Part shown: piece after piece, positions 35,838 through 45,319 of the stretch
Numbering within the stretch: the first letter of the stretch is position 1
How the letters are laid out: every line of letters begins with the position of its first letter
Assembly (NCBI RefSeq): GCF_001413925.1
Contig: NZ_LBMJ01000001.1
Location: forward strand, 372,001 to 436,000
Direction: 5' to 3'
Origin: Nonlabens sp. YIK11
GTDB lineage: Bacteria > Bacteroidota > Bacteroidia > Flavobacteriales > Flavobacteriaceae
Length of the DNA stretch: 64,000 nucleotides
Notes under the pieces: model-generated
What the model was told of the DNA's origin: nothing
What the model saw: the letters and a program-made list of their open reading frames with translations, nothing else
The model's database searches: none
Translations under genes and position numbers: made by a program

Positions 35838-37112
35838 TTATTCAATGTCAGCTGGTTTTTTATCTGGCGTAGACTTGGCATTTACTTTGGTTCCGCTTTT
35901 GAGAACATCTGTAACCGTTCTATAAGGACCTGTGATCACCGTTTCACCAGGCTCCAAACCAGAAGTGATGACAATGTTTTTATCATCTTGAATGCCTGTT
36001 TTGACCACTTTCAATTTTGCCTTACCATTTTCCTCAACAAAGACACATTCAAACTTTTCAGTGTTCGATGTGACTTCTGGTTTTTTGTAGGAGCTTGTGG
36101 TGTCATTTTTTACTACAATCGCGCTTATAGGCACGGCAATAGCATCTTTGCGTTCTTTTGTAATGATATCTACAGTAGCAGTCATTCCAGGTTTGAACGG
36201 ACTATAGTTGTCTGGTTTTCCTTCGGTGAGATCTTTATAGGATTCAGAAAGGATTCTAATTTTAACTTTAAAGTTCGTCACTTGATCTGCGGTAAGTGTT
36301 CCAGTAGCCGTATTAGCTATCTCAGTTACTTGACCCTCAAATTCCTTTTTAAGGTACGCGTCAACTTCCACAATGGCTTTGTCGCCTACATTGATCTTTA
36401 CAATGTCATTTTCATTGACATCTACCTCAACTTCCATCTGCGAAAGATCTGCTACCCGCAACAATTCTGTACCAGCCATTTGCTGGGTTCCCACTACTCT
36501 TTCACCCAATTCAACGGCAAGGAGAGAGACGGTACCTGTCATAGGTGCATAAATACTGGTACGTCCCAAGTTATCTGCAGCTTCATTTACTGTTGCTGCC
36601 GCACTTTGAACACTAAAGTAGGCCGACCGTTCTGCTGCCTGAGCACGATCGTAATTAGCCAGCGCAGTATCGTAATCTGATTGCGATATGACTCCTTTCT
36701 TAAACAATTTTGAGCTGCGCTCAAAATTGGCTTTAGCTTCTGTAAGACTGGCCTGAGCTTGTGCATAGTTGGATCTGGAATTGGAAAGACCTGCTCTGGA
36801 TCTGTTAACACTAGACTCCAACAAATCAGGGTTGATCATAACTAGCAACTGACCTTTTTCTACAGCCTCGCCTTCCTTTACATTTAGCTGAATGATTTCT
36901 CCAGGAACTTCAGGTGATATACTCACCTCAATTTCTGGTTTGATTTTACCAGTAGCGCTAACGGTTTCAGTAACGTCCATTTTCTCAACGATCATGGTCT
37001 CCACCTTAGTACCTTCATCTGAAGATCCTATGACACCTAAAACCTTAAGCGCACCAAACCCGATTACCAGTACTCCAACAATAATTAATGCTATTAGTAA
37101 TTTTCTATTCAT
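35838..37112 (-). CDS. Periplasmic adaptor subunit of the efflux system (second adaptor)
   Basis: The 424-residue HlyD/MacA-type adaptor has an N-terminal membrane anchor (residues 5-25), a lipoyl half-motif GEIIQLNVKEGEAVEKGQLLVMI, and a helical hairpin rich in Ala/Glu (about 95-175). A second lipoyl half, VEVDVNENDIVKINVGDKAIVEV and membrane-proximal barrels follow, then a Lys-rich tail. It is a tripartite adaptor bridging an inner-membrane transporter and TolC. It lies between tolC-like and tsaB genes, four bases after the TolC-like stop region, and is the second of two adaptors in the operon. Confidence 0.88.
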   Translation of the reverse strand: MNRKLLIALIIVGVLVIGFGALKVLGVIGSSDEGTKVETMIVEKMDVTETVSATGKIKPEIEVSISPEVPGEIIQLNVKEGEAVEKGQLLVMINPDLLESSVNRSRAGLSNSRSNYAQAQASLTEAKANFERSSKLFKKGVISQSDYDTALANYDRAQAAERSAYFSVQSAAATVNEAADNLGRTSIYAPMTGTVSLLAVELGERVVGTQQMAGTELLRVADLSQMEVEVDVNENDIVKINVGDKAIVEVDAYLKKEFEGQVTEIANTATGTLTADQVTNFKVKIRILSESYKDLTEGKPDNYSPFKPGMTATVDIITKERKDAIAVPISAIVVKNDTTSSYKKPEVTSNTEKFECVFVEENGKAKLKVVKTGIQDDKNIVITSGLEPGETVITGPYRTVTDVLKSGTKVNAKSTPDKKPADIE

Positions 37113-37115
37113 CTT

Positions 37116-38582
37116 CTATAGTTTTAAATCTGTTGGTTCAATACCAAAGAACAATTCAAGCACTTTAAGTCTGAATAAGTAATTGAATTTGGCTTGATTC
37201 AGATTGATTTTTGAATTGTCATATCTCAACTTACTCTGGCTGAAATCAAAAGCATTGGTCAACCCAACATCGTATCGTTCTGTCGCATAGTTGTAAGCCA
37301 GTTCTTGAGATTCTACTGCCTTTTTTGCTGCTTCATAGGACTCGCGTGCACCTTTCACATCTACATAGGCTTGATAAACGTTACTCTCAAGATCCAGCTT
37401 TGCTTGCTCTAATTGATATTCAGTTCTTTTAAGGTTTACTTGGTTGCGCTGCACGTTGCTACGAACACTGAAACCATTGAATATGGGAATGCTTAATTGG
37501 AATCCATAAGCGATACCATCGTTTTGATACAACTGGTCAATAAATGGATCAGCACCACGTAAGGTGGCTATGGTGTTGGGAAATTCACCAACCACGGCTT
37601 GTCCAGTTTCTTGAACCACACCTATCTGTTCTATAGAAACAGGATTGTCTGGATCTACGGTTTGCGTAAAAGATGTTGCGTCCGTGTATCTTGTATCGTA
37701 GCCAAAAAATGCACTTAAACTAGGATAATAAGCACCTTTAGCGATTTGTAAGGACTTTTCTGCCAGCTCTACTTCCTTCTCGGCGATTTTAACTTCAGAG
37801 CGATTACTTTCTGCTCCAGCGATAATTTCGCTTACAGGTTTACTGGCAATGCTTTCATCAATAATTTCATAATCCTCGTCCGCAATGTCAAAAGTCTCGT
37901 AGTCCTTTATAAGAAGTAATTGCGCCAGGCTTATCTTACTAATGGTCACGGCATTTTGGGCATTGATAATTTGCTGCTGCTCTGATGCGTTGGTCGCTTG
38001 GATCTCAAGAAGGTCACCTTTAGGCAATTGTCCAGCATCCACTAATTCTTGTGTGCGCTCGATTTGATCTAGGGTAACTTGATTTTGAGATTGAAGTACT
38101 TCTAGGTTTGCCTTGTTCGTAAGAATTTCCAAATAACTATTTGCCACAAATAAGGATATATCATCCTTCATTTTGTCCAGCCTGTACAGGCTAGCGATCT
38201 GAGCGATTTTAGCTTGTTGTAGCTGTCTCACATTTCTCAAACCATCAAATAGCGTATAACCTATGTTGATTCTACCAGTCACCGATAGGAACGTGGTGGT
38301 TTGAGCATTGTTTGTTACCGGGTTAAAACTAAGACCCGTGTTTTCTGAAACACCACCAGATGCATTTGCTGTAGGCAAAAAGTTTCCAAAGGCGTTTAGT
38401 CTATCGGCATCTGCAGATTCTATGTCCAGCTGGCTTTGCTTGATGGATATGTTGTTTTCCAGTGCGTATTGCACACACTCGCTCAAGGTCCATTGCTTAT
38501 TGTTAGTAGAGGCTGTTGGGGTTTGCGCTTTCGCGAAAGCGAAACAACCAAAAACTGCCATGCAAATAATTAAGTTCTTCAT
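37116..38582 (-). CDS. TolC-family outer-membrane efflux protein
   Basis: The 488-residue protein has a signal peptide and two TolC-like helical repeats (for example SLFVANSYLEILTNKANLEVLQSQ and ESYEAAKKAVESQELAYNYATERYDVGLTN). It forms the outer-membrane exit duct. Its signal peptide ends in AFAKA (residues 15-19), and this stretch is encoded by the palindrome at 38526-38541, so signal-peptidase cleavage after Ala19 falls in repeat-derived sequence. It lies between the two adaptor genes. Confidence 0.9.
   Translation of the reverse strand: MKNLIICMAVFGCFAFAKAQTPTASTNNKQWTLSECVQYALENNISIKQSQLDIESADADRLNAFGNFLPTANASGGVSENTGLSFNPVTNNAQTTTFLSVTGRINIGYTLFDGLRNVRQLQQAKIAQIASLYRLDKMKDDISLFVANSYLEILTNKANLEVLQSQNQVTLDQIERTQELVDAGQLPKGDLLEIQATNASEQQQIINAQNAVTISKISLAQLLLIKDYETFDIADEDYEIIDESIASKPVSEIIAGAESNRSEVKIAEKEVELAEKSLQIAKGAYYPSLSAFFGYDTRYTDATSFTQTVDPDNPVSIEQIGVVQETGQAVVGEFPNTIATLRGADPFIDQLYQNDGIAYGFQLSIPIFNGFSVRSNVQRNQVNLKRTEYQLEQAKLDLESNVYQAYVDVKGARESYEAAKKAVESQELAYNYATERYDVGLTNAFDFSQSKLRYDNSKINLNQAKFNYLFRLKVLELFFGIEPTDLKL
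38526..38541. repeat. Palindromic repeat copy 12 (perfect, in the TolC-like signal peptide)
   Basis: Perfect core read as AFAKA at residues 15-19, giving an AXA signal-peptidase site with Gln20 at +1. Confidence 0.95.
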
Positions 38583-38635
38583 AATCTGGTAATGTCTATA
38601 GGTAGTTCTTAATTGGTATTTGTTACAAGATTTTT

Positions 38636-39805
38636 CTAACCGCCGTAATTAGTTGCTGTTGCCGCTGGTTTCAAGGCGTTCCAGACTTTGATACGATCGT
38701 TGCTGGTAATACCACTTTTGATTTCTACATAAATACCGTTACTCAATCCCAACTCTATATCTCTCTTTTCAAATTCCTGATCTCCAACGGCTACTTCTAC
38801 AAATGGCTTTTTGGTAGTTGGGTCGTATTGTACCAAAGCTTCTTTGATCGCGAGAACATCTTCTGCCTTATCCAGAATGATGCTAGCATTTGCGCTTAAG
38901 CCTGCACGTACAAAGGAATTATCTTCGCTTTGCTTTAATGTTCCTTTTATGGCAAATTGTATGGCGCCGTTTTCTGCAACACCTTTAGGAGCGATGTAAT
39001 CCAGTACGGCATCAAATTTTTTATTGTCATAGGCACCAACGGTAATTTCCAGTGGTAATCCTTCTTTGATTTTACCTACTTCAGACTCGTCAACTTTTCC
39101 TTCAAAGATCATTTTATTAACGTCTGCAATAAGTGCAATCGCTGTACCTTCATTGAAGTTGTTTGCTTCTATGACCTGGTTACCAACTTTAACTGGTACG
39201 TCTAGGACCATTCCAGATACTGTGGCTCTCACATTGGTATTGGCATATTCTCCTAATCCTGCGGTGGTACCCGTACGTATGATGTCATAGTTTTGGCTAG
39301 CGCCAGTCAAAGCTACCTTTTCCTGATCATAGCGTTGTCTAGCATTGTTGTAGTTGTTTTGGGCAATGTCAAAATCGTTTGCAGAAATCACTCCTTTATT
39401 AAAAAGTTCCTTTTGTCTGTTATAGATCGCGGTCTGATTGTCAAATGCCAGTTTTGCTGTTTCCACAGCATTTCTTTGAGAGGCAATGCTGTTTTTAGCA
39501 CTGGTCAAAGAACTTACATTAGGTACCACTTTAATATCTGCAATAAGGTCTCCAGCCTCGACATATTCACCAGCTTCTACGTGGATCGTCTCAATAACTC
39601 CAGAAATGTTGGGTTTAATGTTGACTTCTTCCTTAGGAACAATGCTTCCTGTGGCAACCGTCTCTTTTACAATCGTTCTTTGTTCTGGCATTTCTGTAGC
39701 ATATTCTACAGGATCTTCCAGGTCTTTAACGACGATGTACCATATTCCAGCGATGACTGAGAGCACGATAACGGACAGTAGTATGATGGTTCCTTTACGT
39801 TTCAT
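38636..39805 (-). CDS. Periplasmic adaptor subunit of the efflux system (first adaptor)
   Basis: The 389-residue HlyD/MacA-type protein has an N-terminal anchor (residues 5-25), the lipoyl half GVIETIHVEAGEYVEAGDLIADI, a coiled-coil hairpin (about 90-160) and the second lipoyl half ANTNVRATVSGMVLDVPVKVGNQV. It continues with a beta-barrel region. It is the first adaptor after the two permease genes and the better candidate for the MacA-like partner of the MacB-like permeases. A coiled coil long enough to reach TolC is present. Confidence 0.88.
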   Translation of the reverse strand: MKRKGTIILLSVIVLSVIAGIWYIVVKDLEDPVEYATEMPEQRTIVKETVATGSIVPKEEVNIKPNISGVIETIHVEAGEYVEAGDLIADIKVVPNVSSLTSAKNSIASQRNAVETAKLAFDNQTAIYNRQKELFNKGVISANDFDIAQNNYNNARQRYDQEKVALTGASQNYDIIRTGTTAGLGEYANTNVRATVSGMVLDVPVKVGNQVIEANNFNEGTAIALIADVNKMIFEGKVDESEVGKIKEGLPLEITVGAYDNKKFDAVLDYIAPKGVAENGAIQFAIKGTLKQSEDNSFVRAGLSANASIILDKAEDVLAIKEALVQYDPTTKKPFVEVAVGDQEFEKRDIELGLSNGIYVEIKSGITSNDRIKVWNALKPAATATNYGG

Positions 39806-39834
39806 TTCTAGTTGAGTTTATTCTTTTTGTTTAT

Positions 39835-41094
39835 TTATTCTGTTCTTAATGCGTCCACTGGCTTCATTTGTGTCGCTCTAGATGCTGGTATGAATCCAGC
39901 TAGCAAACCAGCGATTACCAAAATGGCCAAGGCGATGAAAATGACATTGATATTTACGGTTGGGTTGGCAAAATTCTCCACAGGACCATTCTGATCCAGG
40001 ATGAAATTCATGATCCAAATGACTCCAGCAGAAAAAGCAATTCCTGCAAAACCAGCAGCTAAGGTTAGAACAACACTTTCCTGCAGGATCTGTGCCTTGA
40101 TATCCCAAGGTGTTGCTCCCAACGCTCGACGTACACCTATTTCATTAGTTCTTTCCTTAACGACAATCAACATAATATTGCTGATTCCTATTCCTCCTGA
40201 AATCAAGATTAATCCGCCAACGAAAAAGCCAACAAACGATAGAATATTGAACAGGCCGTTGACTTTGGCAAACTGCTCAGCGATATCATAGTTTCCTAGG
40301 GCACGCTCATCGTTAGGATGCACACTGCGCTGTTCTTTGATGGTAGCCAGTATTTGTGGTTTGAGCTCTGTAATATTATAGTCATCATAAGCGGTAATCG
40401 CCATGAATCCAACATTGTCTCCAGAATTAAAGGATTTTGCGAATGTGGTAAATGGTAGATAAATGGTATTAGCCTCTTCTTCAGAGTCTCCTGAACTGTT
40501 AGGGTTTTGAAACACGCCTACCACTTTAAAATTGACACCATTGATGGAGATGTACGTATCTATAGGATCTACACCTACATCGTATAAAGTCTTTACTACA
40601 TCTACACCTATCACTGCAGACTTTAAATTATTATCGATATCTGAGTAACTAATGAATCTACCCTTAATGATATCCATAGGTTGCTGATTGATAAATTCTG
40701 GGTAGTCACCGCTGATCTCAAAAGCTCCAGTTTTCTCATTACGAGTAACATTATTAGAACCACGATATCCACCTAATCTAAATCTAGGAGAGACGTATTT
40801 AAGTTCTGGAAATTTGCGTTTGAGCACATCTACATCGCCTACTTTCAAATCAAAACGACGTCCTTTCTCAAAACCTTTATAGGGCATGGAAGTTCTTTGA
40901 GCCCACATGAACATGGAGTTGGTGGCAAAATCACCGAAATCTTTACTAACACCCGTCTTAAGACCATTAGTCATGGCCAGCAATAACACCAAAATGAGAA
41001 TACCCCAAAATACACCAAATGCCGTCAAAAAGGTCCTGAACCTATTTGCGTTGAGCGCTTCTAATATTTCATTCCATCGGTCCTTGCTAAACAT
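39835..41094 (-). CDS. MacB/FtsX-type ABC transporter permease (second)
   Basis: The 419-residue protein has an N-terminal transmembrane segment (about 23-43), a large periplasmic MacB-PCD domain (about 55-265) and three C-terminal helices with the FtsX-like signature GISNIMLIVVKERTNEIGVRRALGATPWDI. It pairs with the adjacent permease and ATPase to form a mechanotransmission-type exporter. It starts two bases downstream of the first permease gene's stop. The substrate could be a peptide, drug or lipid and is not known. Confidence 0.92.
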   Translation of the reverse strand: MFSKDRWNEILEALNANRFRTFLTAFGVFWGILILVLLLAMTNGLKTGVSKDFGDFATNSMFMWAQRTSMPYKGFEKGRRFDLKVGDVDVLKRKFPELKYVSPRFRLGGYRGSNNVTRNEKTGAFEISGDYPEFINQQPMDIIKGRFISYSDIDNNLKSAVIGVDVVKTLYDVGVDPIDTYISINGVNFKVVGVFQNPNSSGDSEEEANTIYLPFTTFAKSFNSGDNVGFMAITAYDDYNITELKPQILATIKEQRSVHPNDERALGNYDIAEQFAKVNGLFNILSFVGFFVGGLILISGGIGISNIMLIVVKERTNEIGVRRALGATPWDIKAQILQESVVLTLAAGFAGIAFSAGVIWIMNFILDQNGPVENFANPTVNINVIFIALAILVIAGLLAGFIPASRATQMKPVDALRTE

Positions 41095-41095
41095 A

Positions 41096-42343
41096 TTATT
41101 CGTCTCTTAAAGCTTCAATTGGTTTGATGTTTGCCGCTCTGCGGGCTGGAATGTATCCTGCGATCGCTCCAGCTATGATCAAAATGATCACCGTAGTAAG
41201 CGAGGTCTTGAGGTCTGCTTTAGGATACTTAAGAAAATCGGTTTCTACTAAAGGACCAATAGCTTCCATGGCAAGAACACCGGCAAACAATCCAATGAAT
41301 CCTGCGATAGCCGTGATAAAAATGGCTTCTTGAAGAATCATTCCTGTGATCGCAGAAGGCAGTGCTCCCAAAGCCTTGCGTATCCCTATTTCCTTGGTTC
41401 GTTCTTTTACAATAATCAGCATGATGTTACTAACGCCTACAATACCAGCGATGATGGTTCCAATTCCTATGAACCAGAACACGGCTCTAATGGTATCGAT
41501 AAGTCCGTAGATTTTTTGTGCCTGCTCTAGAGTATTGTCCACACGTACTGCAGAGCGGTCGTCTGGTGCGACGGAGAATCTACTTCTTAAATCCTGATCA
41601 ATGGACTGTGACATTGCCATACTTAAATCCACAGCCTCATCAAAATTATCACTCATTTTTACCGTATAGGCAATACTGCGTATGTTATCTCCAGCATTAA
41701 ATACTTGCTGTGCAGTGGTCAAAGGAATAAACAATCTAGACTCTTCTCGATTGCCGCCTGGATCTGTATAAACACCTACCACTCTAAAGTTGATGTTGTT
41801 ATTCAGTAAAATGGTTTTGTTGATGGGATCTTCATCTTTGAACAAATCCAGTTTCATCTGGTTACCGATGACGGCAACCTTTTTCTTTTCTTCAAGATCC
41901 GTTTGATTGAGAAAACGACCGACGACCATGGATTGGTTTTCTATGAATTGCTGGTCGGCATTGGCACCTTCAATACGATAATTGCCTTGCTGCTGCTTGT
42001 AATTTACCTGGCCACCCCAAGTGGAGTAGGTTCCCGTTTTATATTCGATCTGGTCTTCATACCGCTGGCTTAAATTATCATAATCGCCGTTACGCAACTG
42101 CAGATTCCTACCTGGATTGAGACCGTTATAACTTTTAGTTGTGGTTCCCGTACGTATGGATATTCTATTGGTGGCATCGCTCTCAAATTCTGACTTCACA
42201 CCATTCTCAATGCCATTGGAGAATCCCATGAGAATGACTAGAATAAAGATTCCCAAAAACACAGAAAACGCCGTGAGAAACGTGCGTAGTTTGTTCTTGC
42301 GTATGGTTTCAAAAATTTCTTGCCAGCTTTCTATACTAAACAT
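41096..42343 (-). CDS. MacB/FtsX-type ABC transporter permease (first)
   Basis: The 415-residue protein has the same plan as its neighbour: transmembrane helix near 20-42, a periplasmic domain and the three-helix C-terminus with GVSNIMLIIVKERTKEIGIRKALGALPSAI. The two permeases are probably a heterodimer rather than two copies of one transporter. The ATG lies eight bases inside the end of the ATPase gene, so all three ABC genes are translationally linked. Confidence 0.92.
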   Translation of the reverse strand: MFSIESWQEIFETIRKNKLRTFLTAFSVFLGIFILVILMGFSNGIENGVKSEFESDATNRISIRTGTTTKSYNGLNPGRNLQLRNGDYDNLSQRYEDQIEYKTGTYSTWGGQVNYKQQQGNYRIEGANADQQFIENQSMVVGRFLNQTDLEEKKKVAVIGNQMKLDLFKDEDPINKTILLNNNINFRVVGVYTDPGGNREESRLFIPLTTAQQVFNAGDNIRSIAYTVKMSDNFDEAVDLSMAMSQSIDQDLRSRFSVAPDDRSAVRVDNTLEQAQKIYGLIDTIRAVFWFIGIGTIIAGIVGVSNIMLIIVKERTKEIGIRKALGALPSAITGMILQEAIFITAIAGFIGLFAGVLAMEAIGPLVETDFLKYPKADLKTSLTTVIILIIAGAIAGYIPARRAANIKPIEALRDE

Positions 42344-43037
42344 GAGCCAAGGCTTTTACTTGATCCACCATAGTGTCGTCAATGATGCGACCGTCTTTAA
42401 GGTTCACGATGCGCTTTGTCATTTGTGCAATATCAGGCTCGTGGGTAACGACTAGAATCGTGCGACCTTCTTCATTGATTCCTTGGATCAAATCCATGAC
42501 TTCATAAGAGGTTTTGGTATCAAGGGCACCCGTAGGTTCATCTGCCAGTAGTACTTTGGGGTCACTCGCCAGTGCTCGGGCGATGGCAACACGTTGCTTT
42601 TGTCCACCAGAAAGTTGGTTGGGAAGATGGTCTGCCCATTCTGCAAGGCCTACTTTTTCCAGATAATGCATGGCCTTTTCTTCTCGTTCTTTACGAGAGA
42701 TCTTTTGGTAATACAGCGGCAAAGCAACGTTATCGATTGCATTTTTGTAGCCAATCAAATTAAAAGATTGGAATATGAAGCCCAAGAATTTGTTGCGGTA
42801 ACGCGCTGCGATCTTTTCATTAAGGTTTTTAATGGGTGTCCCGTCCAGAGTGTAGCTGCCTTCATCTGCCTCATCCAGCATTCCCAGAATATTCAACAGT
42901 GTTGACTTACCAGATCCTGAAGATCCCATGATGGAGACCAACTCACCTTCTTTAACGCTAAAATTGATTCCCTTGAGTACGTGTAGCGAGTTACTACCTG
43001 TTTTGTAGGACTTATGGAGGTCTTTGATTTCAATCAT
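42336..43037 (-). CDS. ABC transporter ATP-binding protein of the MacB/LolD type
   Basis: The 233-residue ATPase has Walker [12 protein letters not shown], signature [15 protein letters not shown], Walker [12 protein letters not shown] and the H-loop VVTHEPD. It energises the two MacB-type permeases that follow. I chose ATG 43037 ([14 protein letters not shown] start), the usual N-terminus, rather than the frame that begins at 43067. It is the first gene of the operon ATPase, permease, permease, adaptor, TolC-like, adaptor, tsaB. Confidence 0.95.
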   Translation of the reverse strand: MIEIKDLHKSYKTGSNSLHVLKGINFSVKEGELVSIMGSSGSGKSTLLNILGMLDEADEGSYTLDGTPIKNLNEKIAARYRNKFLGFIFQSFNLIGYKNAIDNVALPLYYQKISRKEREEKAMHYLEKVGLAEWADHLPNQLSGGQKQRVAIARALASDPKVLLADEPTGALDTKTSYEVMDLIQGINEEGRTILVVTHEPDIAQMTKRIVNLKDGRIIDDTMVDQVKALAHV

Positions 43038-43120
43038 GGGCAAATATTTCAGCGCACAAAAGTGCACCTATATAGACTCCAATAAAATCCAATAGTTACA
43101 TAATGCTTGTTAAATATGCG

Positions 43121-43339
43121 TTAATTCACCTTTTTGCGTGTGGTACTGCGATAGATCATGTAAATAATTCCGCCTACCAGTAGGTATGGGAAAATCATGA
43201 GATAGGTGATTCCATTGTTTAATCCTTCAGCTTCGGCAGTGCTACCGCCACTTTCAATAACGGCACGGCACATGGCACATTGCGCTTTCGCGAAAGCGGA
43301 AAAAAGAAGAACTACAATAAGAGTAACGAGCTTTTTCAA
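43121..43339 (-). CDS. Small exported membrane protein of the cytochrome oxidase cluster
   Basis: The 72-residue product starts at TTG 43339, five bases after the DUF420 stop; longer frames overlap that gene. It has a signal peptide with the repeat-derived AFAKA (residues 15-19) before Gln20 and Cys21, then CAMC and a single C-terminal helix (LMIFPYLLVGGIIYMIY) with a basic end. The Cys pair in CAMC could bind metal or a thiol, but that is not shown. It is the last gene of the oxidase cluster and is likely co-transcribed. Confidence 0.75.
   Translation of the reverse strand: MKKLVTLIVVLLFSAFAKAQCAMCRAVIESGGSTAEAEGLNNGITYLMIFPYLLVGGIIYMIYRSTTRKKVN
43283..43298. repeat. Palindromic repeat copy 13 (perfect, in a signal peptide)
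   Basis: Perfect core read as AFAKA at residues 15-19, at the same distance from the start as in the TolC-like protein. Confidence 0.95.
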
Positions 43340-43344
43340 GGTAT

Positions 43345-43866
43345 TTAATAATAAGGTTGCATGAACACGTAAACCAAAACACCGGTGATGGCAATGTATA
43401 GCCAAATAGGAAAGGTCCAACGTGCTATTTTCTTGTGTCGTTCAAATCGCTTATTCCATGCAAAATACATGGTATATAATACGAGTGGCAAGATGATACC
43501 AGATAGCACAATGTGCGTGATCAAGATAAACAGATACACCATGCGCAACGGTGCATCTTCTGGATAGGCAACAGGTTCATTGCTTATTTTTGAGATGACA
43601 TAGCTCACGAGAAAAATCGCGCTCAATACAAATGCTGTTGTCATTACAGCACGGTGCGCCTTGCGATTGCCTGATTTGATTAGGGTCAAACCTGTGATAA
43701 GCAATAAAGCAGTACTACCATTTAAAATGGCGTGGAACAATGGAAAAAGTCCAGATTCTACTCCTAGAAAGTTGTAACGCTCTGGCATGAACATGAGCAC
43801 TACCACGACTAGCGGTACGATAATTGAAATTGCGATAATGATCGCTGGGCCACGTTTTTCTAACAT
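43345..43866 (-). CDS. DUF420 membrane protein
   Basis: The 173-residue inner-membrane protein has about four transmembrane helices and matches DUF420 (YozB-like), with conserved His residues in LFHAILNGSTALLLI, KAHRAVMTTAF, THIVLSGIILP and RHKKIARWTFPIWLYI. The family is linked by genome context to cytochrome c oxidase assembly, perhaps haem or copper delivery. It starts two bases after the SCO gene's stop. Confidence 0.85.
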   Translation of the reverse strand: MLEKRGPAIIIAISIIVPLVVVVLMFMPERYNFLGVESGLFPLFHAILNGSTALLLITGLTLIKSGNRKAHRAVMTTAFVLSAIFLVSYVISKISNEPVAYPEDAPLRMVYLFILITHIVLSGIILPLVLYTMYFAWNKRFERHKKIARWTFPIWLYIAITGVLVYVFMQPYY

Positions 43867-43868
43867 GA

Positions 43869-44570
43869 TTATTTATTCAAAAGGGTTTCTGCGTCTTCTG
43901 TAATCTCCTTGATCATGGCAGGAAAGCCATTTTCTTCAATGCCACTATATACTTTGATCCAATTCCCAAAGGCATCCTTACGGGATCTTATATAACCTTC
44001 CTGATCTACAAGTGCAAAGTTACCGCTGTGCTCAAAACGTATGGCTGGATCGTCGCTTTCCCCAACAAAGGAGCTGAATCCTTCTCGCGCAAGCTGATAG
44101 GTCGCTGCTTTATCTCCTGTCAAAAAATGCCAGATGGAATCATTAGCATTGTAGCGCGCGGCGTACTCTTTCAAAACTGCTGGAGTATCGTTTTCTGGAT
44201 CTATACTTATAGAAACTGATCTATAATCATCGTATTTGGCGAGTTTCTCTGTAACGATCGATAGATTGCGACTCATAGGAGTGCATATAGTAGGACAAGT
44301 AGTGAAGAAAAAATCTACGATATATACTTTACCTAAAAGAGTTTCATTAGTGATGGTGTCGCCATTTTGATTGACAAATTCAAAGTCTGGAACCTTATTG
44401 AACTTGTATAAAAATTTGTCTGCCACTGGATCACGGTCCTCGCTGCGGTTGCTGTCCACGACTTTATCCTTCTGGACGTAATCTATAATATTGGTAACAG
44501 CAAAATAACCGAAGATCAAAATAATGATCCCAAGTCCTATATAATAAGGCGTGTTGTTTTCTTTACTCAT
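43869..44570 (-). CDS. SCO family copper chaperone
   Basis: The 233-residue membrane-anchored thioredoxin-fold protein has an N-terminal helix (about 10-28), the copper-binding CPTIC motif (Cys92 and Cys96) and the distal His181 in FEHSG. These are the expected ligands for copper delivery to the CuA site of cytochrome c oxidase. It sits in the oxidase operon and its start overlaps the end of the SCO-like gene by eight bases. Confidence 0.92.
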   Translation of the reverse strand: MSKENNTPYYIGLGIIILIFGYFAVTNIIDYVQKDKVVDSNRSEDRDPVADKFLYKFNKVPDFEFVNQNGDTITNETLLGKVYIVDFFFTTCPTICTPMSRNLSIVTEKLAKYDDYRSVSISIDPENDTPAVLKEYAARYNANDSIWHFLTGDKAATYQLAREGFSSFVGESDDPAIRFEHSGNFALVDQEGYIRSRKDAFGNWIKVYSGIEENGFPAMIKEITEDAETLLNK

Positions 44571-45261
44571 CGTCCTTTATTTGATCGTCGCGGTTTTTCT
44601 TGAAGGCAAATCTATATTCTGCCAGCAGCACTCGCATATCATCGATCATTGTTTTTTGTAATGCTGCGATGCTTTCTGTGTTATATCCGTAAAGTGCTGG
44701 ATCTTCGTCATCTGCCTCGCGACCGCGCAATGCGCCATTTTTATCAAAGATAAAGGCGTAGTTGGATGAAAGATCTTCGTTAAGATCGAGTCCTGAATCT
44801 AAGGATGCATAAAAGTCCTTGATTTGTTGGTCCGTTGCCGTTACAAAATGCCAGTCTTCAATGTCTGTAGTGCCACGCATCTGGGAACGCATCTCTTCAA
44901 TATCTGCAACACCAGCTTGTGGTATGATAGAAATCATTTGAAAGGTGTCAAACTCGTGAAACTCCTTATAGATCTTCTCATTAATATTCGAAACGTATCC
45001 CAACCTCGTATAAGGATTACTTCCTAATAACGTGATGACACTAACACTATCTTGAAGCTGGACTCTATCACCTTGTAAGGTTCTAAAACTCTCTAATGAA
45101 CCAACGGATTCATTCATTACGGGAAGTGTATCAAAATGATGCTTTCCTCCCAAAAAGAATAAGTAGGCTACCAATGGTAGCGCAAACAATACCACCAAGA
45201 CAAAATACTTGGCAAACGGATTCGTTTTCTTGATATCGTAAGTGTCCTTTTTTGCTGACAT
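44563..45261 (-). CDS. SCO-like membrane protein without the CxxxC motif
   Basis: The 232-residue protein has an N-terminal transmembrane helix (about 18-37) and a thioredoxin-like domain with VQLQDSVSVITLLGSNPY, but the copper-binding Cys pair is absent: that position reads LGSNPYTRLGY. A conserved later block, NYAFIFDKNGALRGREADDED, is kept. It may be a scaffold or a partner of the true SCO protein just downstream. Family resemblance is moderate. Confidence 0.75.
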   Translation of the reverse strand: MSAKKDTYDIKKTNPFAKYFVLVVLFALPLVAYLFFLGGKHHFDTLPVMNESVGSLESFRTLQGDRVQLQDSVSVITLLGSNPYTRLGYVSNINEKIYKEFHEFDTFQMISIIPQAGVADIEEMRSQMRGTTDIEDWHFVTATDQQIKDFYASLDSGLDLNEDLSSNYAFIFDKNGALRGREADDEDPALYGYNTESIAALQKTMIDDMRVLLAEYRFAFKKNRDDQIKDDE

Positions 45262-45319
45262 GTTGTGGTATAAAAAAGGACGGAAAAACCGTCCTTTATA
45301 TGTTTGTAATTAGTATCGC

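Noticed and set aside
35988-36680. A 230-codon plus-strand frame opposite the second adaptor gene
   Set aside because: The product is rich in Cys, Phe and Ser with no domain; it is a shadow of the adaptor gene.
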